From: Pseudomonadota bacterium
GTDB lineage: Bacteria; Pseudomonadota; Gammaproteobacteria; Xanthomonadales; Xanthomonadaceae
Assembly (NCBI GenBank): GCA_023391775.1
Contig: JAEWAG010000334.1
Span: 1 to 6,563, forward strand
DNA length: 6,563 bases
Direction: 5' to 3'
A model generated the notes under the pieces. That model did no database searches. It worked only from the letters and a program-made list of their open reading frames with translations, and was not told where the DNA came from. Numbering within the stretch: position 1 is the first letter of the stretch; the number at the start of each line of letters is the position of its first letter. Below are positions 1-6,563 of this stretch, one piece after another. Position numbers and translations under genes: made by a program.

Positions 1-10
1 CTCCCCACCA

Positions 11-39
11 TTGACAAGACCCCCGGCCAGCCTTAAATT
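11..39 (+). promoter_or_regulatory. sigma70-type promoter of the first tRNA-Leu gene
   Basis: A perfect -35 box TTGACA (11-16) is followed, after exactly 17 bases, by a -10-like box TAAATT (34-39, 4 of 6 consensus). Transcription would begin around base 46, leaving a leader of about 27 bases before the tRNA at 73. The stretch just after the -10 box (40-46, ACGCGGC) is GC-rich, which in stable-RNA promoters goes with growth-rate and stringent control; that regulation is inferred. Any UP element would lie beyond the left edge. The same TTGACA-N17 layout recurs before the second tRNA copy. Confidence 0.8.
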
Positions 40-72
40 ACGCGGCTCTTGTCGCCCTGCGCCAAGACACCT

Positions 73-157
<85 letters not shown>

Positions 158-178
158 GACACCGGCCTTCGGGCCTGA

Positions 179-208
179 CAGAAGACCCCGCTCCGGCGGG
201 GTCTTCTG
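179..208. terminator. hairpin terminator after first tRNA-Leu (no long T-tract)
   Basis: A perfect 13-bp stem, CAGAAGACCCCGC (179-191) with GCGGGGTCTTCTG (196-208), encloses a 4-base loop TCCG. No T-run follows it on the plus strand, so it is either a weak or U-tract-independent terminator or a 3'-end protecting structure. A smaller hairpin lies just before it at 164-175: GGCC with a TTCG tetraloop closed by C-G, starting 6 bases after the tRNA CCA. Together they probably mark the 3' end of the first tRNA transcript. The pairing is seen directly; the termination role is inferred. Confidence 0.65.
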
Positions 209-257
209 CGTTCCGGCTACGCCAGCCACCGATCGCCCCTGCCGCGTCGGGAAGATG

Positions 258-286
258 TTGACAGCCTGCGGCGGCTCCCCCAGAAT
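258..286 (+). promoter_or_regulatory. sigma70-type promoter of the second tRNA-Leu gene
   Basis: A perfect -35 box TTGACA (258-263), a 17-base spacer, then CAGAAT (281-286, 4 of 6 consensus -10). The start would be near 293, giving a very short leader of about 8 bases before the tRNA at 301. This promoter lies downstream of the hairpin that closes the first tRNA unit, so the two tRNA genes are probably transcribed separately and not as one precursor. Confidence 0.75.
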
Positions 287-300
287 TGCCGGTCTGCGCC

Positions 301-385
<85 letters not shown>

Positions 386-416
386 ACGGCGCAGCGGCCT
401 CACGGCCACCGACAAG

Positions 417-442
417 AACCCCGCCTCGCAGCGGGGTTTTTT
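417..442 (+). terminator. intrinsic terminator of the second tRNA-Leu unit
   Basis: The stem AACCCCGC (417-424) pairs with GCGGGGTT (431-438) around the 6-base loop CTCGCA and runs into six T residues (437-442). This is a textbook rho-independent terminator. It separates the tRNA unit from the permease gene at 531. Confidence 0.92.
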
Positions 443-497
443 CGTTAGAGGGCCCGCAGACAGTGGGCATCACCACAAGCCCTGCCATCCGGTTGGC

Positions 498-503
498 TAG
501 GAT
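498..503 (+). promoter_or_regulatory. possible -10 element for the SLC13 permease gene
   Basis: TAGGAT matches the -10 consensus at 4 of 6 positions and lies 27 bases before the ATG at 531. No good -35 box sits 16-18 bases upstream. The next gene has a comparable TAGAAT placed 30 bases before its ATG, so this may be the usual local promoter style. Weak evidence on its own. Confidence 0.35.
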
Positions 504-530
504 GCGGGTCTCCGCAGGGGATGCATTGGC

Positions 531-2351
531 ATGGACCCACAACAGATCGTCTTCCTCGTGATCCTCGGCACGGCGCTGGCCCTGTTCGTCAGCGGGCGCA
601 TGCGGGTCGACGTGGTGGCGATGCTGACCCTGCTGGCACTGGCGTTCACCGGCATCCTCGATTCGCGCCAGGTGCTGGCCGGGTTCTCCAGCGAGCCGGC
701 GATCATCGTCGCGGCGGTGTTCGTGCTGTCGGCCGGGCTTTCGGCCACCGGCATCACCGACCGCATCGGCAGCGCCATCGGCAGCGCCGCCGGCGGCAGC
801 GAATGGCGCACGATCGCCGTGGTGATGCCGGCCACGGCCGTGCTGGCCGCGTTCTCGCACCACGTCATGGTCACGGCGATGATGCTGCCGATCATGATGA
901 AGCTGGCCCGCGAGCGGCAGCTTGCAGCCTCGCGCCTGCTGATGCCGATGTCGCTGGCCGCCTCGCTCGGCACCACCCTCACCCTGTTCAGCGCCCCGGC
1001 CTTCCTGCTGGCCAGCGACCTGCTCAAGCGCGCCGACGGCGAGGGCCTGGACATCTTCGCCATCACCCCGATCGGCGCGGTGCTGGTCGTGCTGGGCACG
1101 GTCTACATGCTGCTGGGCCGCTGGCTGCTGCCGCGCCGGGAAGGCGAGGCGCAGCAGACCGATGCCATGCGCCTGGAGCGCTACTACACCGAGCTGCTGG
1201 TCGAGCAGGACTCGCCGTGGGTCGGCCGCACCCGCGCCCAGTTCGAGCAGGCCTTCTCCGAGCGCCTGCAGGTGGTGGACTGGCTGCGCCACGGCATCCG
1301 CCGCCGGCGCCAGGCCGGCGACAGCCCGCTGGCGGCCGGCGACGTGCTGCTGGTGCGCGCGCCGCCGGACGAGATCGCCTCGATCAAGGACGAACCGGGC
1401 CTGGCCCTGCACGCGGTGGCCAAGTACGGCGACACCCCGCGCGAGGGCGGCCAGGCCGAGCTGCTGGGCGACGAGCTGCTGGTGCAGGCGGTGGTCGCGC
1501 CGCACTCGGAGTTTATCGGCCGCAGCGTGGCCGACATCGATTTCCTGCGCACCCTGGGCGTGGTGGTGGTCGGGCTGTGGCGGCGCGAGGGGTGGCTGCA
1601 CGGCGAGCTGTCGGAGATGCGCCTGGAGGAAGGCGACCTGCTGGTCCTGTGGGGCCGGGAGACGGACATCCAGCCGCTGGCCACCCACCACGGCTTCATG
1701 ATGCTCATGCCCTTCCAGGGCCATGCCCGCACCCGCCGCCGCGCGCCGCTGGCGCTGGGGATCATGGCCGCCACGGTGGTGGCCGCAGCCACCGGGCTGC
1801 TGGCGCCCCAGGTGGCGTTCCTGGCCGGGGCGGTGGCGATGGTGCTGTGCCGCTGCGTGCCGATCGAGGAGGCCTACCAGCAGATCGACGTGCGCATCTT
1901 CGTGATGATCGCCGGGGTGATCCCGCTGGGCATCGCCATGGAGCAGACCGGCACCGCCCAGGCCGTGGCCGACCTGCTCATGGCCCATGCCGCGCAATGG
2001 CCGGTGTTCGTGCTGCTGCTGGTGATGTTCTGGACCGCGGCCCTGCTGACCCAGATCCTGTCAGACGCGGCCACGACGGTGCTGCTGGCGCCGATCGCGC
2101 TGGCCCTGGCCCAGTCGCTGGATCTGCCGCCGGTGCCGTTCGTGGTGTGCATTGCCATGGGCGCGGTGGCCTCGTTCCTGACCCCGATCGGGCACCACGG
2201 CAACCTGCTGATCCTCAATCCGGGCCGCTACACCTTCGGCGACTTCCTGCGCGTCGGCGTGCCGCTGACCGCGGGCATCAGCCTGGCCACGGCGTGGATG
2301 GCCCGTGCGCTGTGGCTGGGCGGCCCGCTGCTGCCGGGCGGCGCCGGCTGA
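531..2351 (+). CDS. SLC13/DASS-family permease with two TrkA-C (RCK_C) domains
   Basis: Inner-membrane ion-coupled permease of 606 aa, YfbS-like in layout. Residues about 5-200 form the first membrane half. About 220-295 and 308-388 are two soluble TrkA-C/RCK_C domains (each begins ELLV and ends in a GDxLLV strand). About 405-600 form the second half, with the signature TPIGHHGN (551-558) and the family-typical ending PGRYTFGDFLRVGVPL. The family transports anions such as sulfate or di/tricarboxylates with Na+ or H+; the substrate cannot be told here, and the RCK_C pair suggests ligand control. The pseudo-repeated loops that normally carry Asn (SNN/SNT type) read SHHV (109-112) and SDAAT (511-515), so coupling may differ. 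ATG 531 is the first start after an in-frame TAG at 498-500, and AGGGG (516-520) lies 10 bases upstream. Stands alone, 65 bases before parC. Confidence 0.9.
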   Translation: MDPQQIVFLVILGTALALFVSGRMRVDVVAMLTLLALAFTGILDSRQVLAGFSSEPAIIVAAVFVLSAGLSATGITDRIGSAIGSAAGGSEWRTIAVVMPATAVLAAFSHHVMVTAMMLPIMMKLARERQLAASRLLMPMSLAASLGTTLTLFSAPAFLLASDLLKRADGEGLDIFAITPIGAVLVVLGTVYMLLGRWLLPRREGEAQQTDAMRLERYYTELLVEQDSPWVGRTRAQFEQAFSERLQVVDWLRHGIRRRRQAGDSPLAAGDVLLVRAPPDEIASIKDEPGLALHAVAKYGDTPREGGQAELLGDELLVQAVVAPHSEFIGRSVADIDFLRTLGVVVVGLWRREGWLHGELSEMRLEEGDLLVLWGRETDIQPLATHHGFMMLMPFQGHARTRRRAPLALGIMAATVVAAATGLLAPQVAFLAGAVAMVLCRCVPIEEAYQQIDVRIFVMIAGVIPLGIAMEQTGTAQAVADLLMAHAAQWPVFVLLLVMFWTAALLTQILSDAATTVLLAPIALALAQSLDLPPVPFVVCIAMGAVASFLTPIGHHGNLLILNPGRYTFGDFLRVGVPLTAGISLATAWMARALWLGGPLLPGGAG

Positions 2352-2360
2352 GCAGGCGCC
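2340..2360. terminator. possible GC hairpin across the permease stop codon
   Basis: GGCGCC (2340-2345) can pair with GGCGCC (2355-2360) around a 9-base loop that contains the TGA stop (2349-2351). There is no T-tract, and such pairings are common by chance at this GC content. It could attenuate read-through into parC, but the support is weak. Confidence 0.2.
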
Positions 2361-2380
2361 AGCGGCGGGCGGCGCACGGG

Positions 2381-2386
2381 TAGAAT
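2381..2386 (+). promoter_or_regulatory. possible -10 box of parC
   Basis: TAGAAT (5 of 6 to consensus) lies in an otherwise GC-rich 65-base gap, 30 bases before the parC ATG, and would give a leader of roughly 23 bases. No recognisable -35 box is found at the proper spacing. It indicates that parC can be transcribed independently of the permease gene. Confidence 0.45.
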
Positions 2387-2416
2387 CCTGCCCCTGTCCC
2401 GCCGCAGTGCCCTGCA

Positions 2417-4660
2417 ATGACCGAAACGATCCGCCCCGCCTTCCACGGCTTCGAACAGATCCCGCTGCGCGAGTACGCCGAGCGCGCGTACCTGGACTAT
2501 TCGATGTACGTGGTCCTGGACCGTGCGCTGCCTTTCATCGGCGACGGCCTGAAGCCGGTGCAGCGGCGCATCGTCTACGCGATGAGCGAGCTGGGGCTGG
2601 GTGCCACGGCCAAGCCGAAGAAGTCGGCCCGCACCGTCGGCGACGTGATCGGCAAGTACCACCCGCATGGCGACAGCGCCTGCTACGAGGCGCTGGTGCT
2701 GATGGCCCAGCCTTTCTCCTACCGCTACCCGCTGATCGAGGGCCAGGGCAACTTCGGCTCTTCCGACGACCCCAAGTCGTTCGCGGCCATGCGCTACACC
2801 GAATCCAAGCTCACCCCGATCGCCGAGGTGCTGCTCGGTGAGCTGGGCCAGGGCACGGTGGACTGGGTGCCCAACTTCGACGGCACCATGGAAGAGCCCA
2901 GCTGGATGCCGGCGCGGCTGCCGCACCTGCTGCTCAACGGCACCACCGGCATCGCGGTGGGCATGGCCACCGACGTGCCGCCGCACAACCTCAACGAGGT
3001 CGTCAGCGCCTGCGTGCGCCTGCTGGACGACCCGGAAGCCAGCGTCGCCGACCTGTGCGAGCACGTGCGCGGCCCGGATTACCCGACCGAGGCGGAGATC
3101 ATCACCCCCGCCGCCGACCTGCGCGCGATGTACGAGACCGGCAACGGCAGCGTGCGCGCCCGCAGCACCTGGCAGAAGGAGAGCGGCAACTTCGTCGTCA
3201 CCGCCCTGCCCTACCAGGTCTCGCCGTCAAAGGTGATCGAGCAGATCGCCGCGCAGATGCGCGCCAAGAAGCTGCCCTGGCTGGAGGACATCCGCGACGA
3301 GTCCGACCACGCCAACCCGACCCGCATCGTGCTGGTGCCGCGCTCCAACCGGGTCGACGGCGAGCAGCTGATGGGCCACCTGTTCGCGACCACCGACCTG
3401 GAGAAGAGCTACCGGGTCAACCTCAATGTCATCGGCCTGGACGGCAAGCCGTCGGTCAAGAACCTGCGCACCCTGCTGGACGAGTGGCTGGTGTTCCGCA
3501 CCGACACCGTGGTGCGCCGGCTCAAGCACCGCCAGGAAAAGGTCGAGCGCCGCCTGCACCTGCTGGAAGGCCTGCTGGTCGCCTTCCTCAACCTGGACGA
3601 GGTGATCCGCATCATTCGTACCGAGGACGAGCCGAAGCCGGCGCTCATCGCCCGCTTCGGCCTGAGCGAGGACCAGGCCGACTACATCCTCGAGACGCGC
3701 CTGCGCCAGCTGGCGCGGCTGGAAGAAATGAAGATCCGCGGCGAGCAGGAGGAGCTTGCCGCCGAGCTCGAGCGCCTGGTCGCCACCCTCGGCAGCCGCA
3801 CCCGGCTGAAGAAGCTGGTCAAGGACGAGCTGCTGGCCGACGCGAAGAAGTTCGGCGACGCGCGCCGCTCGCCGCTGGTCCAGCGCGAGGCCGCGCACGC
3901 CATCGACGAGACCGAGCTGGTGCCCAGCGAGCCGGTGACCGTGGTGCTGTCGCAGAAGGGCTGGGTGCGTGCGGCCAAGGGCCACGATGTCGACGCGGCG
4001 GGCCTGTCCTACCGCGAAGGCGACGCCCTGCTCGGGGCGGTGCGCGCGCGCAGCACCTGGCAGGTGGCCTTCCTCGACTCGCAGGGCCGCAGCTACTCGA
4101 CCCTGGCCCACGGCCTGCCCTCGGCCCGCGGCAACGGCGAGCCGCTGACCGGGCGCTTCTCGCCCGCCGCCGGTGCCGGCTTCGTGGCCCTGGCCAGTGG
4201 CGAGAACGACATGCGCTTCGTGCTGGCCTCCTCGCACGGCTACGGCTTCGTCACCCGCTTCGAGAACCTCACCGGCCGCAACAAGGCCGGCAAGGCCATG
4301 ATCAACCTGGGCACCGGCGCGGACGTGCTGCAGCCGGCCCCGGTCGGCAACCCGGCCACCGACCGCATCGTGGCGGTCACCAGCGCCGGCCACCTGCTGG
4401 CGATCCCGGCCAGCGAACTGCCCGAGCTGGACAAGGGCAAGGGCAACAAGCTGATCGACATCCCGCGCGCCAAGCTCGGCACCGAGCGCGTGGTGGCGGT
4501 GGCCGCGGTCGGTCCGGCGCAGAAGCTGCAGGTGCTCAGCGGGCAGCGCACCATGACCCTGTCCTTCAAGGACCTGGATGCCTACCTCGGCGCGCGCGCG
4601 ACCCGCGGCGGGTTGCTGCCGCGGGGGTGGCAGAAGGTCGACGGACTGGACGTCGAGTAA
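2417..4660 (+). CDS. parC: DNA topoisomerase IV subunit A (ParC)
   Basis: Cytoplasmic type IIA topoisomerase subunit of 747 aa that, with ParE, decatenates daughter chromosomes; E. coli ParC is of similar length. The N-terminal breakage-reunion domain has the winged-helix segment [19 protein letters not shown] (74-92) and the catalytic tyrosine Y127 in AAMRYTES, preceded by R126. Numbering runs 7 ahead of E. coli. The quinolone-contact residues are the sensitive-type S87 and E91 (E. coli S80 and E84). [13 protein letters not shown] (174-186) and [15 protein letters not shown] (323-337) are further hallmarks, and a coiled-coil segment spans about 360-480. From about 500, beta-pinwheel blades ([11 protein letters not shown] at 513-523, then [14 protein letters not shown]) match ParC and not GyrA, since no GyrA box is seen. 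No good Shine-Dalgarno precedes ATG 2417, and parE is not adjacent. An inner segment of about 24 bases is repeated (see findings). Confidence 0.98.
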   Translation: MTETIRPAFHGFEQIPLREYAERAYLDYSMYVVLDRALPFIGDGLKPVQRRIVYAMSELGLGATAKPKKSARTVGDVIGKYHPHGDSACYEALVLMAQPFSYRYPLIEGQGNFGSSDDPKSFAAMRYTESKLTPIAEVLLGELGQGTVDWVPNFDGTMEEPSWMPARLPHLLLNGTTGIAVGMATDVPPHNLNEVVSACVRLLDDPEASVADLCEHVRGPDYPTEAEIITPAADLRAMYETGNGSVRARSTWQKESGNFVVTALPYQVSPSKVIEQIAAQMRAKKLPWLEDIRDESDHANPTRIVLVPRSNRVDGEQLMGHLFATTDLEKSYRVNLNVIGLDGKPSVKNLRTLLDEWLVFRTDTVVRRLKHRQEKVERRLHLLEGLLVAFLNLDEVIRIIRTEDEPKPALIARFGLSEDQADYILETRLRQLARLEEMKIRGEQEELAAELERLVATLGSRTRLKKLVKDELLADAKKFGDARRSPLVQREAAHAIDETELVPSEPVTVVLSQKGWVRAAKGHDVDAAGLSYREGDALLGAVRARSTWQVAFLDSQGRSYSTLAHGLPSARGNGEPLTGRFSPAAGAGFVALASGENDMRFVLASSHGYGFVTRFENLTGRNKAGKAMINLGTGADVLQPAPVGNPATDRIVAVTSAGHLLAIPASELPELDKGKGNKLIDIPRAKLGTERVVAVAAVGPAQKLQVLSGQRTMTLSFKDLDAYLGARATRGGLLPRGWQKVDGLDVE

Positions 4661-4845
4661 GGCGTCGTGACCCGCTGCCGCGGCGCGTCGCGCGCCGTCG
4701 CAGGCGTCTGACGCAAGGGCGCCGCAGAAGGTCGGCCGGCAGGATGTCGGGCAAGGCATCGCGGCCTGCCGCCGCCGTCCGGGCGCCGTCCCGGGATTGA
4801 TGGACTGCAGGCGGACCGGCCTGCGGCCCCGCACTGGAGAGCTCG
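4661..4845. other. 185-base intergenic gap between parC and tpm
   Basis: No gene is supported here. A short hairpin, CGGCGCG (4681-4687) with CGCGCCG (4691-4697) and a 3-base TCG loop, lies 20 bases after the parC stop and could help end the transcript, but no T-tract follows. No convincing -35/-10 pair for tpm is visible. The only clear signal is the ribosome binding site GGAGAG (4836-4841), with GGAG ending 6 bases before the tpm ATG. Confidence 0.4.
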
Positions 4846-5499
4846 ATGGAAGCCGACTACTGGCTGCAGCGCTGGCACGAGGGACGCACCGGGTTCCACC
4901 GCGACGACGTGATGCCGCTGCTGCAGCGGCACTGGCCGGCGCTGGAACTGGCCGCCAACGCGCCGGTGTTCGTGCCCCTGGCGGGCAAGACCCTGGACAT
5001 GCACTGGCTGGCCGCCCAGGGCCACCCGGTGCTCGGCTGCGAACTGTCACCGCTGGCGGTGGAAGCCTTCTTCGCCGAGGCCGGCCTCGAGCCGCAGCGC
5101 GAACGGGACGGGGACGGCCTGCATCACCGCAGCGGCCGCATCGACCTGCTGCTGGGCGACGTGTTCGCCCTGTCCGGCACGACCCTGGCGCGCCTGCGCG
5201 GGGTCTACGACCGCGGCGCGCTGATCGCCCTGCCGCCGCCGATGCGCCGGCGCTACGTGGAGGAGGTCTACGGCCGCCTGCCCTCCGGCTGCCGCGGCCT
5301 GGTGATCACCCTGGAATACCCGCAGGCGGAAAAGCAGGGCCCGCCGTTTTCCGTGCCGGAGGCGGAGGTGCGTGCCCTGTTCGCCGGCTGGGACGTGCAG
5401 CTGCTGGAACGCCGCGACATCCTGGCCCAGCAGCCGAGCTTCATCGCCGAGGGCGTCACCGCCCTGTCCACCGCGGCCTGGGGCCTGCGCCGGCGATAG
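4846..5499 (+). CDS. tpm: thiopurine S-methyltransferase (TPMT)
   Basis: SAM-dependent cytosolic methyltransferase of 217 aa, almost the same length as characterised bacterial Tpm proteins (about 218 aa). The family methylates thiopurines, and bacterial members also methylate selenium and tellurium oxyanions, giving volatile products and tellurite tolerance. Family features in order: an N-terminal YWLQRWHEGRTGFH block (5-18), the SAM-binding segment FVPLAGKTLDMHWLAAQGH (42-60) leading into GCELS (64-68), the acidic LLGD (102-105), YDRGALIALPP (121-131), and the C-terminal GPPFSV (165-170). The usual VPLCGK reads VPLAGK here (Cys to Ala), as seen by comparison from memory. ATG 4846 is preceded by GGAGAG at good spacing. 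It stands alone and ends 28 bases from the convergent ferritin gene. The natural substrate is not evident from context. Confidence 0.95.
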   Translation: MEADYWLQRWHEGRTGFHRDDVMPLLQRHWPALELAANAPVFVPLAGKTLDMHWLAAQGHPVLGCELSPLAVEAFFAEAGLEPQRERDGDGLHHRSGRIDLLLGDVFALSGTTLARLRGVYDRGALIALPPPMRRRYVEEVYGRLPSGCRGLVITLEYPQAEKQGPPFSVPEAEVRALFAGWDVQLLERRDILAQQPSFIAEGVTALSTAAWGLRRR

Positions 5500-5527
5500 C
5501 CGGGGCCACCGCCGCGCTGGCCGCGCC

Positions 5528-6019
5528 TCAGCCGTGGGCCGGGGCGCCGTTGCCGTCGATCCTGGCCAGCTGGTAGTTCTCCAGGCCGATCATGCGGATC
5601 AGGCGCAGCTGCTGCTCCAGCCACCAGGCGTGGTCTTCCTCGGTGTCCTTGAGCTGGGCCAGCAGCATGTCCCGGCTCACATAGTCCTGCTTGTCCTCGC
5701 ACAGCTTCATCGCCGCGGCGAGGTTGGCACGCACCTCGTACTCGACCCTCAGGTCGGCCTCGAGCATCTCAACCACGGTGGTGCCGGGGGTAAACGGGTG
5801 CGGACGCATGTCCGGCTCGCCTTCCAGGAACAGGATCCGGCGCAGGATCGCGTCCGCGTGCTCGGTCTCCTCCTGCATCTCGTGGTCGATGCGCTGGTAC
5901 AGCGCCTGCAGCCCGAGGTCCTCGTAGCGGCGTGAGTGCAGGAAGTACTGGTCGCGCGCGGCCAGCTCGCCGCGCAGCAGCTCCTTGAGGCAATCGATGA
6001 CTTCGGGATGGCCTTTCAT
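5528..6019 (-). CDS. bfr: bacterioferritin-family iron storage protein, heme-less BfrA/FtnA type
   Basis: Ferritin-like four-helix subunit of 163 aa that oxidises Fe(II) and stores it as mineral in a 24-mer shell in the cytoplasm. It begins [19 protein letters not shown], the classic Bfr start. The ferroxidase residues are all present: E18, E51, H54, E93 (E. coli E94), E127 and H130. The heme ligand Met52 of E. coli Bfr is Thr here (ETEHAD, 51-56). A one-residue insertion gives DTEEDH (125-130), as in the Pseudomonas aeruginosa protein first called BfrA and later shown to be a bacterial ferritin, FtnA (recalled from the literature). The start at 6019 is chosen over an in-frame ATG at 6073 because homology begins there and an AGGA (6029-6032, minus strand) lies 9 bases upstream. 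No bfd ferredoxin gene is in the window. It converges with tpm and diverges from the acylase gene. Confidence 0.95.
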   Translation of the reverse strand: MKGHPEVIDCLKELLRGELAARDQYFLHSRRYEDLGLQALYQRIDHEMQEETEHADAILRRILFLEGEPDMRPHPFTPGTTVVEMLEADLRVEYEVRANLAAAMKLCEDKQDYVSRDMLLAQLKDTEEDHAWWLEQQLRLIRMIGLENYQLARIDGNGAPAHG

Positions 6020-6153
6020 GCCGGGGTTTCCTGGGGGGACTGGCGGGCAGTGTGCCGGAACCGGCGCCGCCATGTTCCAATCGGAATCAGTCGCAGTTGC
6101 AGCCGCGTTTGCAGGCGACCCCCGCCGCCAAGCGGCCCTGACGGATGAGCTCC
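6020..6153. other. divergent intergenic region between the ferritin and acylase genes
   Basis: This 134-base region must hold the promoters of both divergent genes, yet no convincing sigma70 pair is visible on either strand. It contains two close palindromes: GCCGGAACCGGC (6054-6065) and TTCCAATCGGAA (6075-6086, arms TTCC/GGAA). TTGCAG occurs twice, 12 bases apart (6097-6102 and 6109-6114). These could be operator sites, but no known box (for example an AT-rich Fur box) is recognisable. Functions are unassigned. Confidence 0.35.
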
Positions 6154-6563
6154 ATGCGCAAATGGTTGCTGCGTGCCTCCGGCGCGCTGTTGCTGGTAAT
6201 CCTGGTCCTGGCCGGCGCCGCCTGGCTGCTGCTGCGCGCCAGCCTGCCGCAGCTCGGCGGCGAACTGGCCATGCCGGGCCTGGAGGCGCCGGCGTCGGTG
6301 CAGCGCGATGTCCTGGGCATCGTCACCATCGACGCGGCCAACGCCACCGACGCGGCGCGTGTCCTGGGCTATGTCCACGCGCAGGAACGCTACTTCGAGA
6401 TGGACCTGATGCGCCGCAGCGCCGCCGGCGAGATGGCGGCCCTGTTCGGCCCGCGCGCCGTGGAGCTGGACCGCAGCCGTCGCGTGCACCGCCTGCGCGC
6501 CCGCATCGAGGCCGACCTGGCGGGCTTTGCCGGCGCTCGCATGCCGCAGCTGCAGGCCTACGC
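6154..6563 (+). CDS. penicillin acylase family protein, N-terminal part (cut by window edge)
   Basis: Only the first 136 codons are present; the frame is open to the right edge. An N-terminal RKWLLR followed by a hydrophobic run (about residues 9-29) is a signal peptide or signal anchor, pointing to export to the periplasm. After it come family-typical elements: [11 protein letters not shown] (49-59), [21 protein letters not shown] (63-83, the alpha-subunit segment), and [13 protein letters not shown] (85-97). Full-length relatives are Ntn-hydrolases of about 750-850 aa that self-cleave before a Ser to form alpha and beta subunits and hydrolyse amides such as penicillin G or acyl-homoserine lactones. 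The catalytic Ser and the substrate pocket lie outside the window, so the substrate cannot be predicted. ATG 6154 is chosen because GGATGAG (6143-6149) precedes it; in-frame ATG 6145 is the alternative, adding 3 residues. Divergent from the ferritin gene. Confidence 0.85.
   Translation, partial: MRKWLLRASGALLLVILVLAGAAWLLLRASLPQLGGELAMPGLEAPASVQRDVLGIVTIDAANATDAARVLGYVHAQERYFEMDLMRRSAAGEMAALFGPRAVELDRSRRVHRLRARIEADLAGFAGARMPQLQAY

Noticed and set aside
521..2383. Plus-strand 620-codon open frame overlapping the permease
   Set aside because: Out of frame with the clear membrane protein; composition is Arg/Gly/Ala/Pro-rich with no domain; AGGGG directly abuts this ATG, too close to act as its ribosome binding site.
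3055..4800. Long alternative open frames on both strands within parC
   Set aside because: ParC is unmistakable in its own frame across the entire region; the other frames are repetitive Arg/Ala/Gly-rich shadows.
5372..5935. Plus-strand open frame opposite the ferritin gene
   Set aside because: The minus-strand product has full ferritin ferroxidase residues; the opposite frame shows no family and spans the tpm-ferritin junction.
6019..6073. Upstream ATG (6073) as the ferritin start, adding 18 residues
   Set aside because: The extension is Pro-rich and unlike any ferritin N-terminus; the family start MKGHPEV and an AGGA at suitable spacing both point to 6019.
6087..6347. Minus-strand 86-codon open frame ending in Cys-rich CKRGCNCD, considered as a bfd-like ferredoxin upstream of the ferritin gene
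   Set aside because: It mostly lies antisense to the acylase coding sequence and lacks the paired CxC and CxxC spacing of Bfd; the cysteines are confined to the last few residues.

Overview
The window looks like an ordinary chromosomal segment of a very GC-rich gammaproteobacterium, most likely from the Xanthomonadaceae/Lysobacteraceae (Lysobacter, Luteimonas, Pseudoxanthomonas or Stenotrophomonas type). The grounds are the strong G/C bias at third codon positions, the character of the ParC protein, and TAGAAT-like -10 elements with poor -35 boxes ahead of protein genes. The placement is inferred from general familiarity, not from a database search.

Layout. Bases 1-442 hold two nearly identical tRNA-Leu(CAG) genes in the same orientation. 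Each has its own sigma70-like promoter with a perfect TTGACA -35 box. The first is followed by a long perfect hairpin and the second by a classic intrinsic terminator. The first copy has C instead of A at the discriminator position. Bases 531-2351 encode an SLC13/DASS-type membrane permease with two TrkA-C (RCK_C) domains between its membrane halves. Bases 2417-4660 encode ParC, the A subunit of topoisomerase IV. After a 185-base gap, 4846-5499 encodes a thiopurine S-methyltransferase (tpm). It converges on a minus-strand ferritin-like gene (5528-6019) of the bacterioferritin family that lacks the heme-ligating Met52 and resembles the Pseudomonas BfrA/FtnA type. Divergent from it, a penicillin acylase family gene starts near 6154 and runs off the right edge.

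The genes do not form an obvious pathway: translation (tRNA), transport, chromosome decatenation, small-molecule methylation, iron storage and an envelope amidohydrolase. The gaps and alternating orientations suggest independent transcription units. The longest gene-free stretch is 185 bases. I see no mobile element, CRISPR array, phage gene or convincing new system. The most interesting points are the C73 tRNA-Leu copy, the altered signature residues in the SLC13 permease, and the heme-less ferritin likely to be annotated as bacterioferritin.
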